Of a stretch of DNA of 15,027 nucleotides, positions 8,298 through 15,027 are shown piece by piece. The notes under the pieces are model-generated. The model had not been told where the DNA came from and searched no databases. It saw only the letters and a list, made by a program, of their open reading frames with translations. The stretch covers positions 1-15,027 of the forward strand of contig CALFOA010000410.1 of NCBI GenBank assembly GCA_937919795.1. Direction: 5' to 3'. Origin of the DNA: an uncultured Neisseria sp. (lineage in GTDB: Bacteria > Pseudomonadota > Gammaproteobacteria > Burkholderiales > Neisseriaceae). A program made the position numbers and the translations under genes. Numbering within the stretch: position 1 is the stretch's first letter; the number at the start of each line of letters is the position of its first letter.

Positions 8298-8390
8298 GTA
8301 ACAAAAATCATATAAAACACCGCCGGTTTAACCCGATTTAGGTTATGCCGTCATAATCTTTACGCGCTCTGTATACGGCGCTTTTTTCTT

Positions 8391-8402
8391 TTCAGACAGG
8401 CA
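8391..8402 (-). repeat. DNA uptake sequence, single copy
   Basis: Exact TGCCTGTCTGAA in the 14-mer context, six bases after the ruvX stop. It is unpaired and does not form a hairpin. Confidence 0.9.
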
Positions 8403-8408
8403 TTATCT

Positions 8409-8879
8409 TCATTTTTCCGCCTGTCGCCCGTTATACCATTCCTGCGCACCGCCCTCAAACAAGCCCTGCAAAATCGCCTGCGCCGCCATCTGGTCGAGTA
8501 CCGTTTTTCGTTTGCGGCCAAACACCTGCGCTTCAGCCAACAAGCTCTCGGCGTAAACGGAAGACAGTCGCTCGTCTACCCAATACACCGGCAGCTTAAA
8601 GCGTTCATGTAAACGGCGACCGAACTTGCGCGCCAAGCGGGTCAGTTCATGCTCGGTGCCGTCGGTGTAAGTCGGCAGGCCAACCACCAGATAAACCGGT
8701 TGCCATTCGCGAACCAGCGCGGCGATTGCACTAAACTTGGCTTCGTTACTCTCGCCGCTCACCGTCGCCACCGGATGCGCCATCGCAGTTTCCGCATCAC
8801 CGGTGGCCACGCCTATGCGCACTTCGCCGAAATCAAATCCCAGCGCGGTGCCGTTCGGGATGGGCGGTATATCAGGCAT
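8409..8879 (-). CDS. ruvX: RuvX/YqgF RNase H-fold nuclease
   Basis: The 156-residue protein belongs to the YqgF family, called a putative Holliday junction resolvase and also linked to pre-16S rRNA 5'-end processing. Its motifs are [14 protein letters not shown] at 12-25 with the expected catalytic D16; V-V-G-L-P at 65-69; V-D-E-R-L-S-S at 101-107; and [10 protein letters not shown] at 128-137 with a second acidic residue D129. The length is normal. Its ATG lies inside the end of yqgE (8-base overlap), a common pairing in proteobacteria that suggests translational coupling. Confidence 0.93.
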   Translation of the reverse strand: MPDIPPIPNGTALGFDFGEVRIGVATGDAETAMAHPVATVSGESNEAKFSAIAALVREWQPVYLVVGLPTYTDGTEHELTRLARKFGRRLHERFKLPVYWVDERLSSVYAESLLAEAQVFGRKRKTVLDQMAAQAILQGLFEGGAQEWYNGRQAEK

Positions 8880-9420
8880 GTCCCGCCCCTTCCATTAAAA
8901 TTTCCGGGCGAATACCGAGTTTGGCAAACGCCGCCTCATAACGCTCGCCGTAGGGCAATTCAAATAAAATATGCTCGTCAGCCGCGACCGTCAGCCAGGA
9001 ATTTTCAGCCAATTCGCCTTCCAGTTGGCCGGCACCCCAATTGGAATAGCCGATGCTCACAATTGCCTTATCCACTTCCGCCGCCTTGCCCAGTTGTTCA
9101 ATGATGTCGCGCGAGGTGGTCATCGCAATATCGTCGTTCACCAACAGGCTGCTCTGCCAGTTTCCCGGCGGCGTATGCACCACAAAACCACGGTCGATTT
9201 GCACCGGCCCGCCCATCATCACCCATTCGCCCTTAAAGCGCTCAGGCGTTTCCGTACCCGCCGCTTCAAACACCAAATCCATGGTTACCGGCGAAGGTTT
9301 GTTGATCACAATGCCCAGCGCACCTTCTTCGTTGTGCTCACAAAGATACACCACGCTGCCGGAAAAAAACGGGTCTTCCATACTCGGCATAGCGATTAAA
9401 AAATGGTCTGTCAGATTCAT
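8872..9420 (-). CDS. yqgE: YqgE/AlgH family protein (DUF179)
   Basis: The 182-residue soluble protein has the family pattern: [18 protein letters not shown] at 8-25; [10 protein letters not shown] at 33-42; [13 protein letters not shown] near 70-82; and [14 protein letters not shown] near 124-137. The biochemical role is unknown. The homologue AlgH was once described as an alginate regulator in Pseudomonas. It is first in a two-gene operon with ruvX, overlapping it by eight bases. A GGTGG Shine-Dalgarno lies about six bases before the ATG. A -10-like TACAAT and an inverted repeat lie just upstream. Confidence 0.93.
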   Translation of the reverse strand: MNLTDHFLIAMPSMEDPFFSGSVVYLCEHNEEGALGIVINKPSPVTMDLVFEAAGTETPERFKGEWVMMGGPVQIDRGFVVHTPPGNWQSSLLVNDDIAMTTSRDIIEQLGKAAEVDKAIVSIGYSNWGAGQLEGELAENSWLTVAADEHILFELPYGERYEAAFAKLGIRPEILMEGAGHA

Positions 9421-9437
9421 TATGTTCCACCATTGTA

Positions 9438-9464
9438 AAATACCGCCTGTATCAGGCAGTATTT
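9438..9464. promoter_or_regulatory. imperfect palindrome upstream of yqgE
   Basis: AAATACCGCCTG (9438-9449) pairs with CAGGCAGTATTT (9453-9464) around the loop TAT, with a single C/A mismatch. On the minus strand it lies directly upstream of the -10-like TACAAT (complement of 9432-9437), filling the spacer and -35 region of a possible yqgE promoter. Confidence 0.4.
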
Positions 9465-9580
9465 CTACGTATTTGTTTCATTCGGCAATGTACGCCGTAT
9501 TTCCTTTTCCCACAATATGCGGCTATCTTATTTAAATACAATACAGCTACCTGATAAAATCAGCGTTTGTCGCACTTTGT

Positions 9581-9604
9581 TTGCACCCCCAACAGAGGGT
9601 GCAA
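9581..9604. promoter_or_regulatory. perfect inverted repeat at the envC promoter -35 region
   Basis: TTGCACCC (9581-9588) and GGGTGCAA (9597-9604) form a perfect 8-bp inverted repeat with an 8-base spacer. It ends six bases before the TATAAT at 9611 and covers the place where a -35 would be. No consensus -35 is present at 16-18 bp, so an activator or repressor site is plausible. Confidence 0.45.
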
Positions 9605-9610
9605 TTAAGC

Positions 9611-9616
9611 TATAAT
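9611..9616 (+). promoter_or_regulatory. -10 element of the envC promoter
   Basis: Exact TATAAT, 35 bases before the envC ATG, in an otherwise gene-free stretch. The start point would fall near 9623, giving a leader of about 30 bases. Confidence 0.5.
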
Positions 9617-9651
9617 CCGGCTACTTATTCTGCCTTTACACAAGCACCAGT

Positions 9652-10911
9652 ATGAATCCCGTTAAACCCCTGTTGCTGGCCGCCCTACTCGGTTTCAGCG
9701 TTTACACCTACGCCGCTCCGGAGCCTTCCGATCTGCAAGATATCCGCCAGGCCATCAGCGCGGCGCAAACCGACCTCAAGCAGAAGCAGGCGGCTCAAAC
9801 GCGTGCCAAGCAAACGCTGGCCAGCAGCCAAACCGCGCTTACTCAAGCACAACGCGAGCTTGAAACCCTCAACCGCCAACAGAGCATCGCTTGGGATAAA
9901 CTGCAAAAACTACAGGCCGAGCTGGAAAAAGTCAAAACCGACATCACCGGCACCAAAGCACAAGTCGCCCGCTTGCTCGAGAGTCATTATAAAAACCGCC
10001 AGCAAAATGCGGTGGTGCTGTTTTTGAAAAACGCTGAACCCGGCCAGAAAGCCCGTTATCTCGAATACGCCCGCTATATCCAACAGGCCAATGAAAAAGT
10101 TATCAAAGACTTAGTCTCTCAACAACAGCAACTGGCCGAACGCGAAAAAGCGGTCGATGCCGAACTCGCCCGCCTCAAAGCGTTGCGCATGCAGAAACAG
10201 GCCGCAGTTAACCGGCTGAACAAAACCCGCAACAGCGCCTTGCAGCAAAGTCAAACCCTCAATAATCAAATTGACCAACAAACCCGCCGCATCGCCTCCC
10301 TACGCAGCGACGAAGCCCGCCTGAATGCAGTGCTGGCCAATATCGCCCGCCGCAAAGCAGCAGCCAAAAAAGCACAGGCACCGGCCAAACGCAAGCAAGC
10401 TGAAGCGCGCTTGGCACAACAGCGCCAAAAAAACGCCAACACCAAGAAAAATACCGGCAGTGGCGTACGCTCCACCCTCACCGCCGAAGACCGTTCACTA
10501 CAAGGCATCGATCAAAGCAGCCACAGCGGCTTGGGCAGCTTGCAAGGCAGTCTGCGCCGCCCGATTGGCGGCAGTATCAGCGGCCGCTTCGGCCAAGCGC
10601 GCCCCGGCGGCGGCACTTGGCGCGGCGTGTTCTTCGCCACCCCGCCCGCCGGCGTACACAGCGTCGCTGCCGGTACCGTGGCTTACGCCGGCTCACTCGG
10701 CGGCTACGGCAACACGGTGATTGTGGATCACGGCGGTGGCTATGTCAGCGTTTATACCGGTTTGGGCAGCATCAGCGTTGGCGGCGGCAGCACCGTCGGT
10801 TCCGGCTCGGTATTGGGCACCAGCGGCAGCCTGCCCGGCGGCGAGCAAGGCCTGTATTTCGAAATTCGCTACCGCAATCAAGCGATGAATCCCTTGTCTT
10901 GGTTACGTTAA
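9652..10911 (+). CDS. envC: EnvC-like murein hydrolase activator
   Basis: A periplasmic protein of 419 residues. Residues 1-22 form a signal peptide ending near A-Y-A/A-P-E-P. Two long glutamine/lysine/alanine-rich coiled coils follow (about 25-110 and 148-260). A basic linker leads to a LytM (M23) domain at about 300-419. All zinc-ligand positions of active M23 enzymes appear lost: the H-x-x-x-D pair corresponds to W323 and F327, the Y-x-H to Y-T-G (368-370), and H-x-H to G400-L-Y402. The ending L-Y-F-E-I-R is as I recall for E. coli EnvC, which binds and activates septal amidases without cutting peptidoglycan. A clear Shine-Dalgarno is not visible. ctpA follows 187 bases downstream. Confidence 0.9.
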   Translation: MNPVKPLLLAALLGFSVYTYAAPEPSDLQDIRQAISAAQTDLKQKQAAQTRAKQTLASSQTALTQAQRELETLNRQQSIAWDKLQKLQAELEKVKTDITGTKAQVARLLESHYKNRQQNAVVLFLKNAEPGQKARYLEYARYIQQANEKVIKDLVSQQQQLAEREKAVDAELARLKALRMQKQAAVNRLNKTRNSALQQSQTLNNQIDQQTRRIASLRSDEARLNAVLANIARRKAAAKKAQAPAKRKQAEARLAQQRQKNANTKKNTGSGVRSTLTAEDRSLQGIDQSSHSGLGSLQGSLRRPIGGSISGRFGQARPGGGTWRGVFFATPPAGVHSVAAGTVAYAGSLGGYGNTVIVDHGGGYVSVYTGLGSISVGGGSTVGSGSVLGTSGSLPGGEQGLYFEIRYRNQAMNPLSWLR

Positions 10912-10960
10912 GCCGTTGCTTTGGCTTTTCAATACCGTAAAAACGATTAGCATACTTTTA

Positions 10961-10985
10961 CCCGTCAACGGTTGCCGTTGGCGGG
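10961..10985 (+). other. hairpin between envC and ctpA
   Basis: An 11-bp stem (10961-10971 with 10975-10985, one G-T wobble) and loop TTG lie 49 bases after the envC stop. The following bases are CAAATAAAATAAAG, not a T-run, so it is a poor intrinsic terminator. It may stabilise the envC mRNA end or attenuate read-through into ctpA. Confidence 0.5.
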
Positions 10986-11098
10986 CAAATAAAATAAAGT
11001 GGCGGACTACCTCTGCCACAGCCTCAAACCAATCAAGCGCTTAACCACTCTTTTTCTTGCGCGGCTTGGGAATACCATTAAGGAAAGAAAGCACATCA

Positions 11099-12580
11099 AT
11101 GGCAAACTCGACTTTGAAAAAAGTAGCCCTCTATACCCTCGGCGCCCTCAGCGGCGTCGCCCTCAGCGTTAGCGTACAAAGCATGGCCGCTGAGAAAAAC
11201 ACCAATAAAGACGCACTGCCGGTACAGTCCATCCGTACTATGGCAGAAGTGTACGGCCAGATTAAAGCCAACTACTACCAAGACAAAACCGACGACGAAC
11301 TGCTGGAAAATGCCGTAAAAGGCATGGTTTCCGGCTTGGATCCGCATTCGGAATTCATGAACAAGAAAGACTATTCCGACCTGAAAGAGTCCACCAGCGG
11401 CGAATTCGGCGGCTTGGGTATGGAAATCGGTGCTGAAGACGGCTTTGTGAAAGTGGTGGCGCCGATTGAAGACACTCCGGCCGAGCGCGCCGGTATCAAA
11501 AGTGGCGACTATATTGTGAAAATCGACGATATGTCGACCCGCGGCATGACCGTCAGCGAAGCAGTGAAAAAAATGCGCGGCAAGCCCGGCACTTCCATCA
11601 CGCTGACCCTGTCGCGCAAAGACGTGAGCAAACCGATTGTGGTGAAACTCACCCGCGCCATCATCAAAGTCAGAAGCGTGCGTTTCAAATTGCTGGAGCC
11701 GGGCTACGGCTATGTGCGCATCAGCCAGTTCCAAGAGCGTACCATTGGCGCCATGAACGACGCGGTTAAAGCGCTGCACAAACAAAACGGCGGCGAGCTG
11801 AAAGGTTTGGTACTTGATTTGCGTGACGACCCCGGCGGCCTGCTTAACGGCGCAGTTGGTGTATCGGCTGCTTTCCTGCCGAAAGACGCTACCGTGGTCA
11901 GCACCAAAGGCCGCGACGGCAAGAGCGGTATGTTGCTGAAAGCTACGCCGGAAGACTACGCCATCCCCGGCAGCAGCGACCCGCTGGCCGGCCTGCCCGC
12001 CGAGCTGAAAACCATCCCGATTACCGTATTGATTAACTCAGGCTCTGCTTCCGCCTCGGAAATCGTGGCCGGTGCACTGCAAGACCATAAGCGTGCGGTG
12101 GTAGTCGGCACTCAGAGTTTCGGCAAAGGCTCGGTACAAACCGTATTACCGCTCTCCAGCGGCAGCGCGGTCAAACTGACCACCTCACTCTACTACACGC
12201 CGAAAGACCGCTCGATTCAGGCACAAGGCATCGTGCCGGATGTGGAAGTGAAAGACAAAAACCGTTCGTTTGAAAGTCGCGAAGCCGATTTAGCCGGCCA
12301 CATCGGCAACCCTTCGGGCGGCACTGAAGTCCGCAGCAGTGTTGAAGACAGCTATCGAGCGGCCAGCGAACCGAACAGCAGTGCCAGCGAACCGGAAAAA
12401 GAGAAAGAAGAAGATTTAATTAGCCTGCGCCGCGATCCGAATCCGGCCAAAGATGCGCAACTGCGCGCGGCACTGGACTTGGTGAAAGACCCGGCCAAAT
12501 GGCAAAAGTCTTTAGGCGAAGCGGCCAAAAAACCGGCGCCGAAAAAAGACGATAGTGGGAAAGAAAACAAATCGGAATAA
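11099..12580 (+). CDS. ctpA: C-terminal processing protease, S41 family
   Basis: A periplasmic, membrane-anchored serine protease of 493 residues. Residues 8-28 are a hydrophobic export signal or anchor. A PDZ domain spans about 100-190, including G-G-L-G-M-E-I-G and the D-T-P-A-E-R-A-G-I-K-S-G-D segment. The protease core follows, with L-D-L-R-D-D-P-G-G. The catalytic serine is S318 in S-G-S-A-S-A-S-E, and the lysine is K343 in S-F-G-K-G-S-V; the 25-residue spacing equals that of E. coli Tsp (S430/K455). The tail is unusually rich in E, K, S and P. The start is set at M-A-N-S-T; a TTG-initiated frame from 11057 lacks a signal-like start. The Shine-Dalgarno is weak (AGGAAAG, 11 bases before the ATG). 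Synteny with envC suggests a role in controlling cell-wall hydrolases. Confidence 0.93.
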   Translation: MANSTLKKVALYTLGALSGVALSVSVQSMAAEKNTNKDALPVQSIRTMAEVYGQIKANYYQDKTDDELLENAVKGMVSGLDPHSEFMNKKDYSDLKESTSGEFGGLGMEIGAEDGFVKVVAPIEDTPAERAGIKSGDYIVKIDDMSTRGMTVSEAVKKMRGKPGTSITLTLSRKDVSKPIVVKLTRAIIKVRSVRFKLLEPGYGYVRISQFQERTIGAMNDAVKALHKQNGGELKGLVLDLRDDPGGLLNGAVGVSAAFLPKDATVVSTKGRDGKSGMLLKATPEDYAIPGSSDPLAGLPAELKTIPITVLINSGSASASEIVAGALQDHKRAVVVGTQSFGKGSVQTVLPLSSGSAVKLTTSLYYTPKDRSIQAQGIVPDVEVKDKNRSFESREADLAGHIGNPSGGTEVRSSVEDSYRAASEPNSSASEPEKEKEEDLISLRRDPNPAKDAQLRAALDLVKDPAKWQKSLGEAAKKPAPKKDDSGKENKSE

Positions 12581-12599
12581 GAATTCCGATGAAGTGATC

Positions 12600-12631
12600 A
12601 AACGGCAGCGTGATTAAGTACGCTGCCGTTT
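12600..12631 (+). terminator. intrinsic terminator of ctpA
   Basis: A perfect 12-bp stem (12600-12611 with 12620-12631) has an 8-base loop, followed by TTTGTTT. It lies 20 bases after the ctpA stop. Confidence 0.88.
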
Positions 12632-12645
12632 TTGTTTGCTGATGA

Positions 12646-12712
12646 AAATGCCTGTCTGAAAGATTTGTTAGCTTCGCCGAAACGCTCTTCGTTTGCTTTC
12701 AAACAGGCATTT
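12646..12712. repeat. decayed DUS pair with a nested hairpin
   Basis: An exact uptake sequence (12649-12660, plus) faces a one-mismatch copy (12698-12709, minus: TTCAAACAGGCA). Together they form a 17-bp stem with one mismatch (12646-12662 with 12696-12712). The 33-base loop contains a small AAACG/CGTTT stem (12680-12684 with 12690-12694). It lies behind the ctpA terminator. Confidence 0.8.
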
Positions 12713-12777
12713 GTGATGGGGGTTTATCTTTCAAGCAGTCTTGCTTCTTTTCCATTCACATACAGTCACTACAAATA

Positions 12778-12820
12778 AACCAATGCCTGTCTGAAAAAAC
12801 TTTTCAGACAGGCATTGGTT
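12778..12820. terminator. DUS-pair hairpin behind the RTX gene
   Basis: Exact inverted uptake sequences (12784-12795 plus, 12803-12814 minus) lie in a perfect 20-bp stem (12778-12797 with 12801-12820) with loop AAC. It lies 20 bases after the RTX gene stop; on the minus strand T-rich sequence follows (TATTTGTAG). Confidence 0.88.
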
Positions 12821-12840
12821 GACTAGCTGCTGTTAAGTAA

Positions 12841-14877
12841 TTAAGCAATCACACCCAGAATATCGTCTAATGACAGATTATTCGGGATACCGCTGATCAC
12901 AATGCTATTATCGTAGCTGACACCATCCTGCACACCGGTATAGCTAAGCGTACGGCTGGCAGCATCCCAAGACAATTGACCTGTGCTTTCCAAATCCACA
13001 AATACGATCTTGTCCTGGCCTGCGGTAAAGCCGGAAACTGTGTCATGGCCACCGTTGCTCTGTACGCTGAAAGCGAAGACGTCACTACCGGCTCCGCCCA
13101 TCAGGGTATCGTTACCGGCTCCACCAATTAAGATGTCGTCACCGGCACCACCCATCAGAAGATCGTTACCGCCCTGTGCTTGCTTGTCCACCAAGCTTAC
13201 CCAGTGGGTATGGATATATTCGGAAACCTGCTGTTCGCTGGCTTCAGCACCGTTATTGGTAGTGGCCGCAATATAATCACGCAAGCCGTCCACGGCATTA
13301 GCATAGTCGGCACCGCGCACAGTAGTGCCGTTAGTGTCCACCCAATTTAAATGGTTAATGCTGATGGTATCGCCAAACAACACATCATTATTGGCTCCAC
13401 CGCTGAGTACGTCGCCGGTAGCATTGTGGCTGCTGCTGTGATAGCTGTCACCAATCAAGGCATCGCTGCCGATACCTCCGCTCAGGATGCTGAGTTTACC
13501 GGTACTGTTGTCACCGCCGTTTACGATGGTGATTTCCTGCGCCGCCGGTACGTTGATATTGAGTTCGGAAGTAGCGGTGGTGTAATTGTCGGTCAATTCA
13601 TAGCTTACCGCCGGTACTTTGCCGGTAAAGCCAGAAACCGGTACGAAGTTGAAGTTACCGTCAGCCGCCAGTTGGATAGTGCCGACACCCGCCAAAGTAG
13701 CGGTGGCACCGGCATCGTATTGGGTACCGTTGATGGTGAAATTCGATACACTCAATGCCGCATCCGGCTGCTCTTGGTTCTGGCTCACCGCATTAGCCAA
13801 CACATTGCCCTTCACTCCTGCCGGATTATTGCTATTGATGCTCTCGCCGGCATCCTGAATCGGATAAACCTGAGTAGAAGTACCATCATCCGGGAACGGC
13901 GACATATAAGGATTCACTTCGGGTTTGAAGCTGGAAACCACGGTAGCGGTACCGTTGGTAACGGTGTATTGGATATCCAATTCACCGGGCTCAATGATGC
14001 GGGCGGCATTCAAGACAAAAGTACCGTCAGCATTGATTTGCAGGGTGCCTTTATTGTCGGCAAGAGTGACCACGCGACCGACGGCGTAAGTGGTGCCGTC
14101 GATGGTGTAGCTGGAAATACGCACGGTACCGTTGGTGGTGGCAGCATTGTCCAGCAAGTTGCCGGTGCCACGCATATTGCTGTCGACAAACAAAATCGAT
14201 TCGCCCACATCGCTCACCAGCGAATCGCCACTCGCGGCACCAATTTTCAGCGACAACGCCGAATCATCACGCTGCTCGCCGTTGGTAGCACTGTATGCCA
14301 CTACCACCTCGCCGGCTTGCGCATCGGCGCTGGCACTGGCGGTATAGCTGCCGTCGCGGTTTAATGTCACCGTTACGCCGTTTTCTGAAACTGATTTACC
14401 GGTTTCAATTGCCTTACCGTCTACATAATAAAAGCTGCCCACCCATGCTTGGCCGTTCTCGCTCTGAGCATTGGTCAACACATTACCGCTGATATCGGCA
14501 CCATTGGGCAAAGCGGTCACTTCACTGCGATCGGTTAAATTATCAACCGCCGGGGCCAACTGGATACCCAAAGTAGATTTGACTTGTGATGTGCCGTTAT
14601 TCACGTTATAGCTGATTTGCGGTACCTCGCCGCTGTAATTGGCAGCAGGGGCAAAATTATAGTCACCGTTGGATTTAATTTGAACGCTGCCAATGCCGTC
14701 TACCGACAATTGAGAGCCGGCCATAGCGGTTTTACCGCCAAATGAGAAATTACTGACCGATAAGCTCCCTGCCTGCGTTTGCGCATTGCTCAATACATTG
14801 CCTGTAGCCACTTTATCTTCGGTACCGAAGACATACTCGCTGCCGTCAGTTAGCCAATTCGAATTAGTCGTAGCCAT
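12841..14877 (-). CDS. small RTX adhesin-like protein, type I secretion substrate
   Basis: A 678-residue acidic protein without a Sec signal. Four Ig/cadherin-like repeats of about 95 residues can be aligned by eye (about 14-107, 116-212, 221-320 and 337-443). Each has G-N-V-L-x-N-A at the start, a Y/F-x-x-x-G strand pair, then G-x-x-x-I/V-x-x-D/N-G-x-Y/F-x-F and a Y-x-x-x-N-G end. After partial glycine-rich turns (466-503) comes a non-repeat segment (504-567). A compact calcium-binding RTX block follows at 569-600 (G-G-x-G/N-D-x-L nonapeptides), then a C-terminal domain ending in N-L-S-L-D-D-I-L, like T1SS-143 / VCA0849-type targeting domains. AGGGAG lies eight bases before the ATG. The likely role is surface adhesion or biofilm. 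No T1SS or LapG-type genes are in view. Confidence 0.85.
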   Translation of the reverse strand: MATTNSNWLTDGSEYVFGTEDKVATGNVLSNAQTQAGSLSVSNFSFGGKTAMAGSQLSVDGIGSVQIKSNGDYNFAPAANYSGEVPQISYNVNNGTSQVKSTLGIQLAPAVDNLTDRSEVTALPNGADISGNVLTNAQSENGQAWVGSFYYVDGKAIETGKSVSENGVTVTLNRDGSYTASASADAQAGEVVVAYSATNGEQRDDSALSLKIGAASGDSLVSDVGESILFVDSNMRGTGNLLDNAATTNGTVRISSYTIDGTTYAVGRVVTLADNKGTLQINADGTFVLNAARIIEPGELDIQYTVTNGTATVVSSFKPEVNPYMSPFPDDGTSTQVYPIQDAGESINSNNPAGVKGNVLANAVSQNQEQPDAALSVSNFTINGTQYDAGATATLAGVGTIQLAADGNFNFVPVSGFTGKVPAVSYELTDNYTTATSELNINVPAAQEITIVNGGDNSTGKLSILSGGIGSDALIGDSYHSSSHNATGDVLSGGANNDVLFGDTISINHLNWVDTNGTTVRGADYANAVDGLRDYIAATTNNGAEASEQQVSEYIHTHWVSLVDKQAQGGNDLLMGGAGDDILIGGAGNDTLMGGAGSDVFAFSVQSNGGHDTVSGFTAGQDKIVFVDLESTGQLSWDAASRTLSYTGVQDGVSYDNSIVISGIPNNLSLDDILGVIA
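13075..13173 (-). repeat. 27-bp repeats encoding RTX nonapeptides
   Basis: Three complete and one partial 27-bp units coding [25 protein letters not shown] and G-G-A-G-S-D-V-F. They form the Ca2+-binding parallel beta-roll that folds after secretion. The units vary at several positions, so they are an old, not a freshly duplicated, array. Confidence 0.85.
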
Positions 14878-14929
14878 AAAATAATCTCCCTGATTAAATA
14901 GTCAATTTAGTTAGTAAAAACTTATACTT

Positions 14930-14954
14930 GTAGAATACTACTTATTTATTCTAC
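14930..14954. promoter_or_regulatory. perfect inverted repeat over the RTX gene -10
   Basis: GTAGAATA (14930-14937) and TATTCTAC (14947-14954) are exact complements with a 9-base spacer. The right arm contains the -10 hexamer, and the repeat spans roughly -13 to +12, an ideal place for a repressor. Confidence 0.5.
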
Positions 14955-14975
14955 CCATTTTTCATGCTTTGTGAA
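14948..14975 (-). promoter_or_regulatory. predicted promoter of the RTX gene
   Basis: On the minus strand TTCACA (complement of 14970-14975) and TAGAAT (complement of 14948-14953) are each five of six to consensus, with a 16-bp spacer. The start point would lie near 14941, giving a leader of about 64 bases. Nothing else is recognisable from here to the right edge. Confidence 0.55.
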
Positions 14976-15027
14976 GACCTTTATTCAAATCAAATAATTC
15001 CTGAACCGGCGGGCAATTAATGTCAGA

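Noticed and set aside
8359..8388. Possible hairpin GCGC...GCGC followed by a T-run after ruvX
   Set aside because: The stem is only four base pairs and is oriented for the plus strand, where no gene ends.
11057..11098. A TTG-initiated 14-residue extension of ctpA
   Set aside because: The signal-like sequence begins at the ATG at 11099 and the extension carries no recognisable feature.
13075..13173. Regular 27-bp repeats that could look like a short CRISPR or tandem array
   Set aside because: They are in frame, have no spacers and encode RTX nonapeptides.
13351..14364. Plus-strand open frame of 337 codons opposite the RTX gene
   Set aside because: It is a shadow of the repetitive RTX coding sequence; no start signal or recognisable domain.

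Overview
The window looks like chromosomal DNA of a Neisseria species. The strongest clue is ten exact copies of the 12-mer TGCCTGTCTGAA. This is a DNA uptake sequence (DUS) variant that I recall as the 'TG-wad' dialect of Neisseria wadsworthii, rather than the GCCGTCTGAA core of meningococcus and gonococcus. Every copy sits inside the 14-mer ATGCCTGTCTGAAA, and three inverted pairs form hairpins directly behind genes. The gene content (argB, ttcA, yqgE-ruvX, envC, ctpA) fits a betaproteobacterium. No rRNA, tRNA, CRISPR array, insertion sequence or prophage was seen.

Layout. 1-90 (-): first codons of an exported protein leaving the window. 281-976 (+): YafS-like methyltransferase, ending at a 21-bp bidirectional terminator shared with the convergent DUF456 membrane protein (1039-1527, -). 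1623-2576 (-): ttcA, for tRNA 2-thiocytidine. 2688-5142 (-): a glycerate 2-kinase and a GntP-family permease. 5374-6534 (+): the divergent regulator CdaR, followed by a pair of REP-like palindromes and a DUS-pair terminator. 6778-7674 (-): argB. 7781-8197 (-): yidB. 8409-9420 (-): the overlapping pair yqgE-ruvX. 9652-10911 (+): envC. 11099-12580 (+): ctpA. Three stacked hairpins follow, two of them DUS pairs. 12841-14877 (-): an RTX protein for type I secretion, with its promoter near the right edge.

How the genes work together. CdaR, the permease and the kinase form a compact module for taking up glycerate (or a related sugar acid) and feeding it into glycolysis as 2-phosphoglycerate. The diacid dehydratase, aldolase and reductase steps are absent here. 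EnvC, a catalytically dead LytM activator of amidases, and CtpA, a periplasmic processing protease, belong to cell-wall remodelling. The RTX protein has four ~95-residue Ig/cadherin-like repeats, a short nonapeptide block and a T1SS-143-like C-terminus, so it resembles a miniature of the giant LapA/Bap-type adhesins. Its secretion genes are not in the window.

No gap exceeds 300 bases. The intergenic regions are rich in perfect inverted repeats placed at or near predicted promoters (5322-5339, 8265-8297, 9438-9464, 9581-9604, 14930-14954); these are the main unexplained signals. Promoter calls are by eye and tentative.
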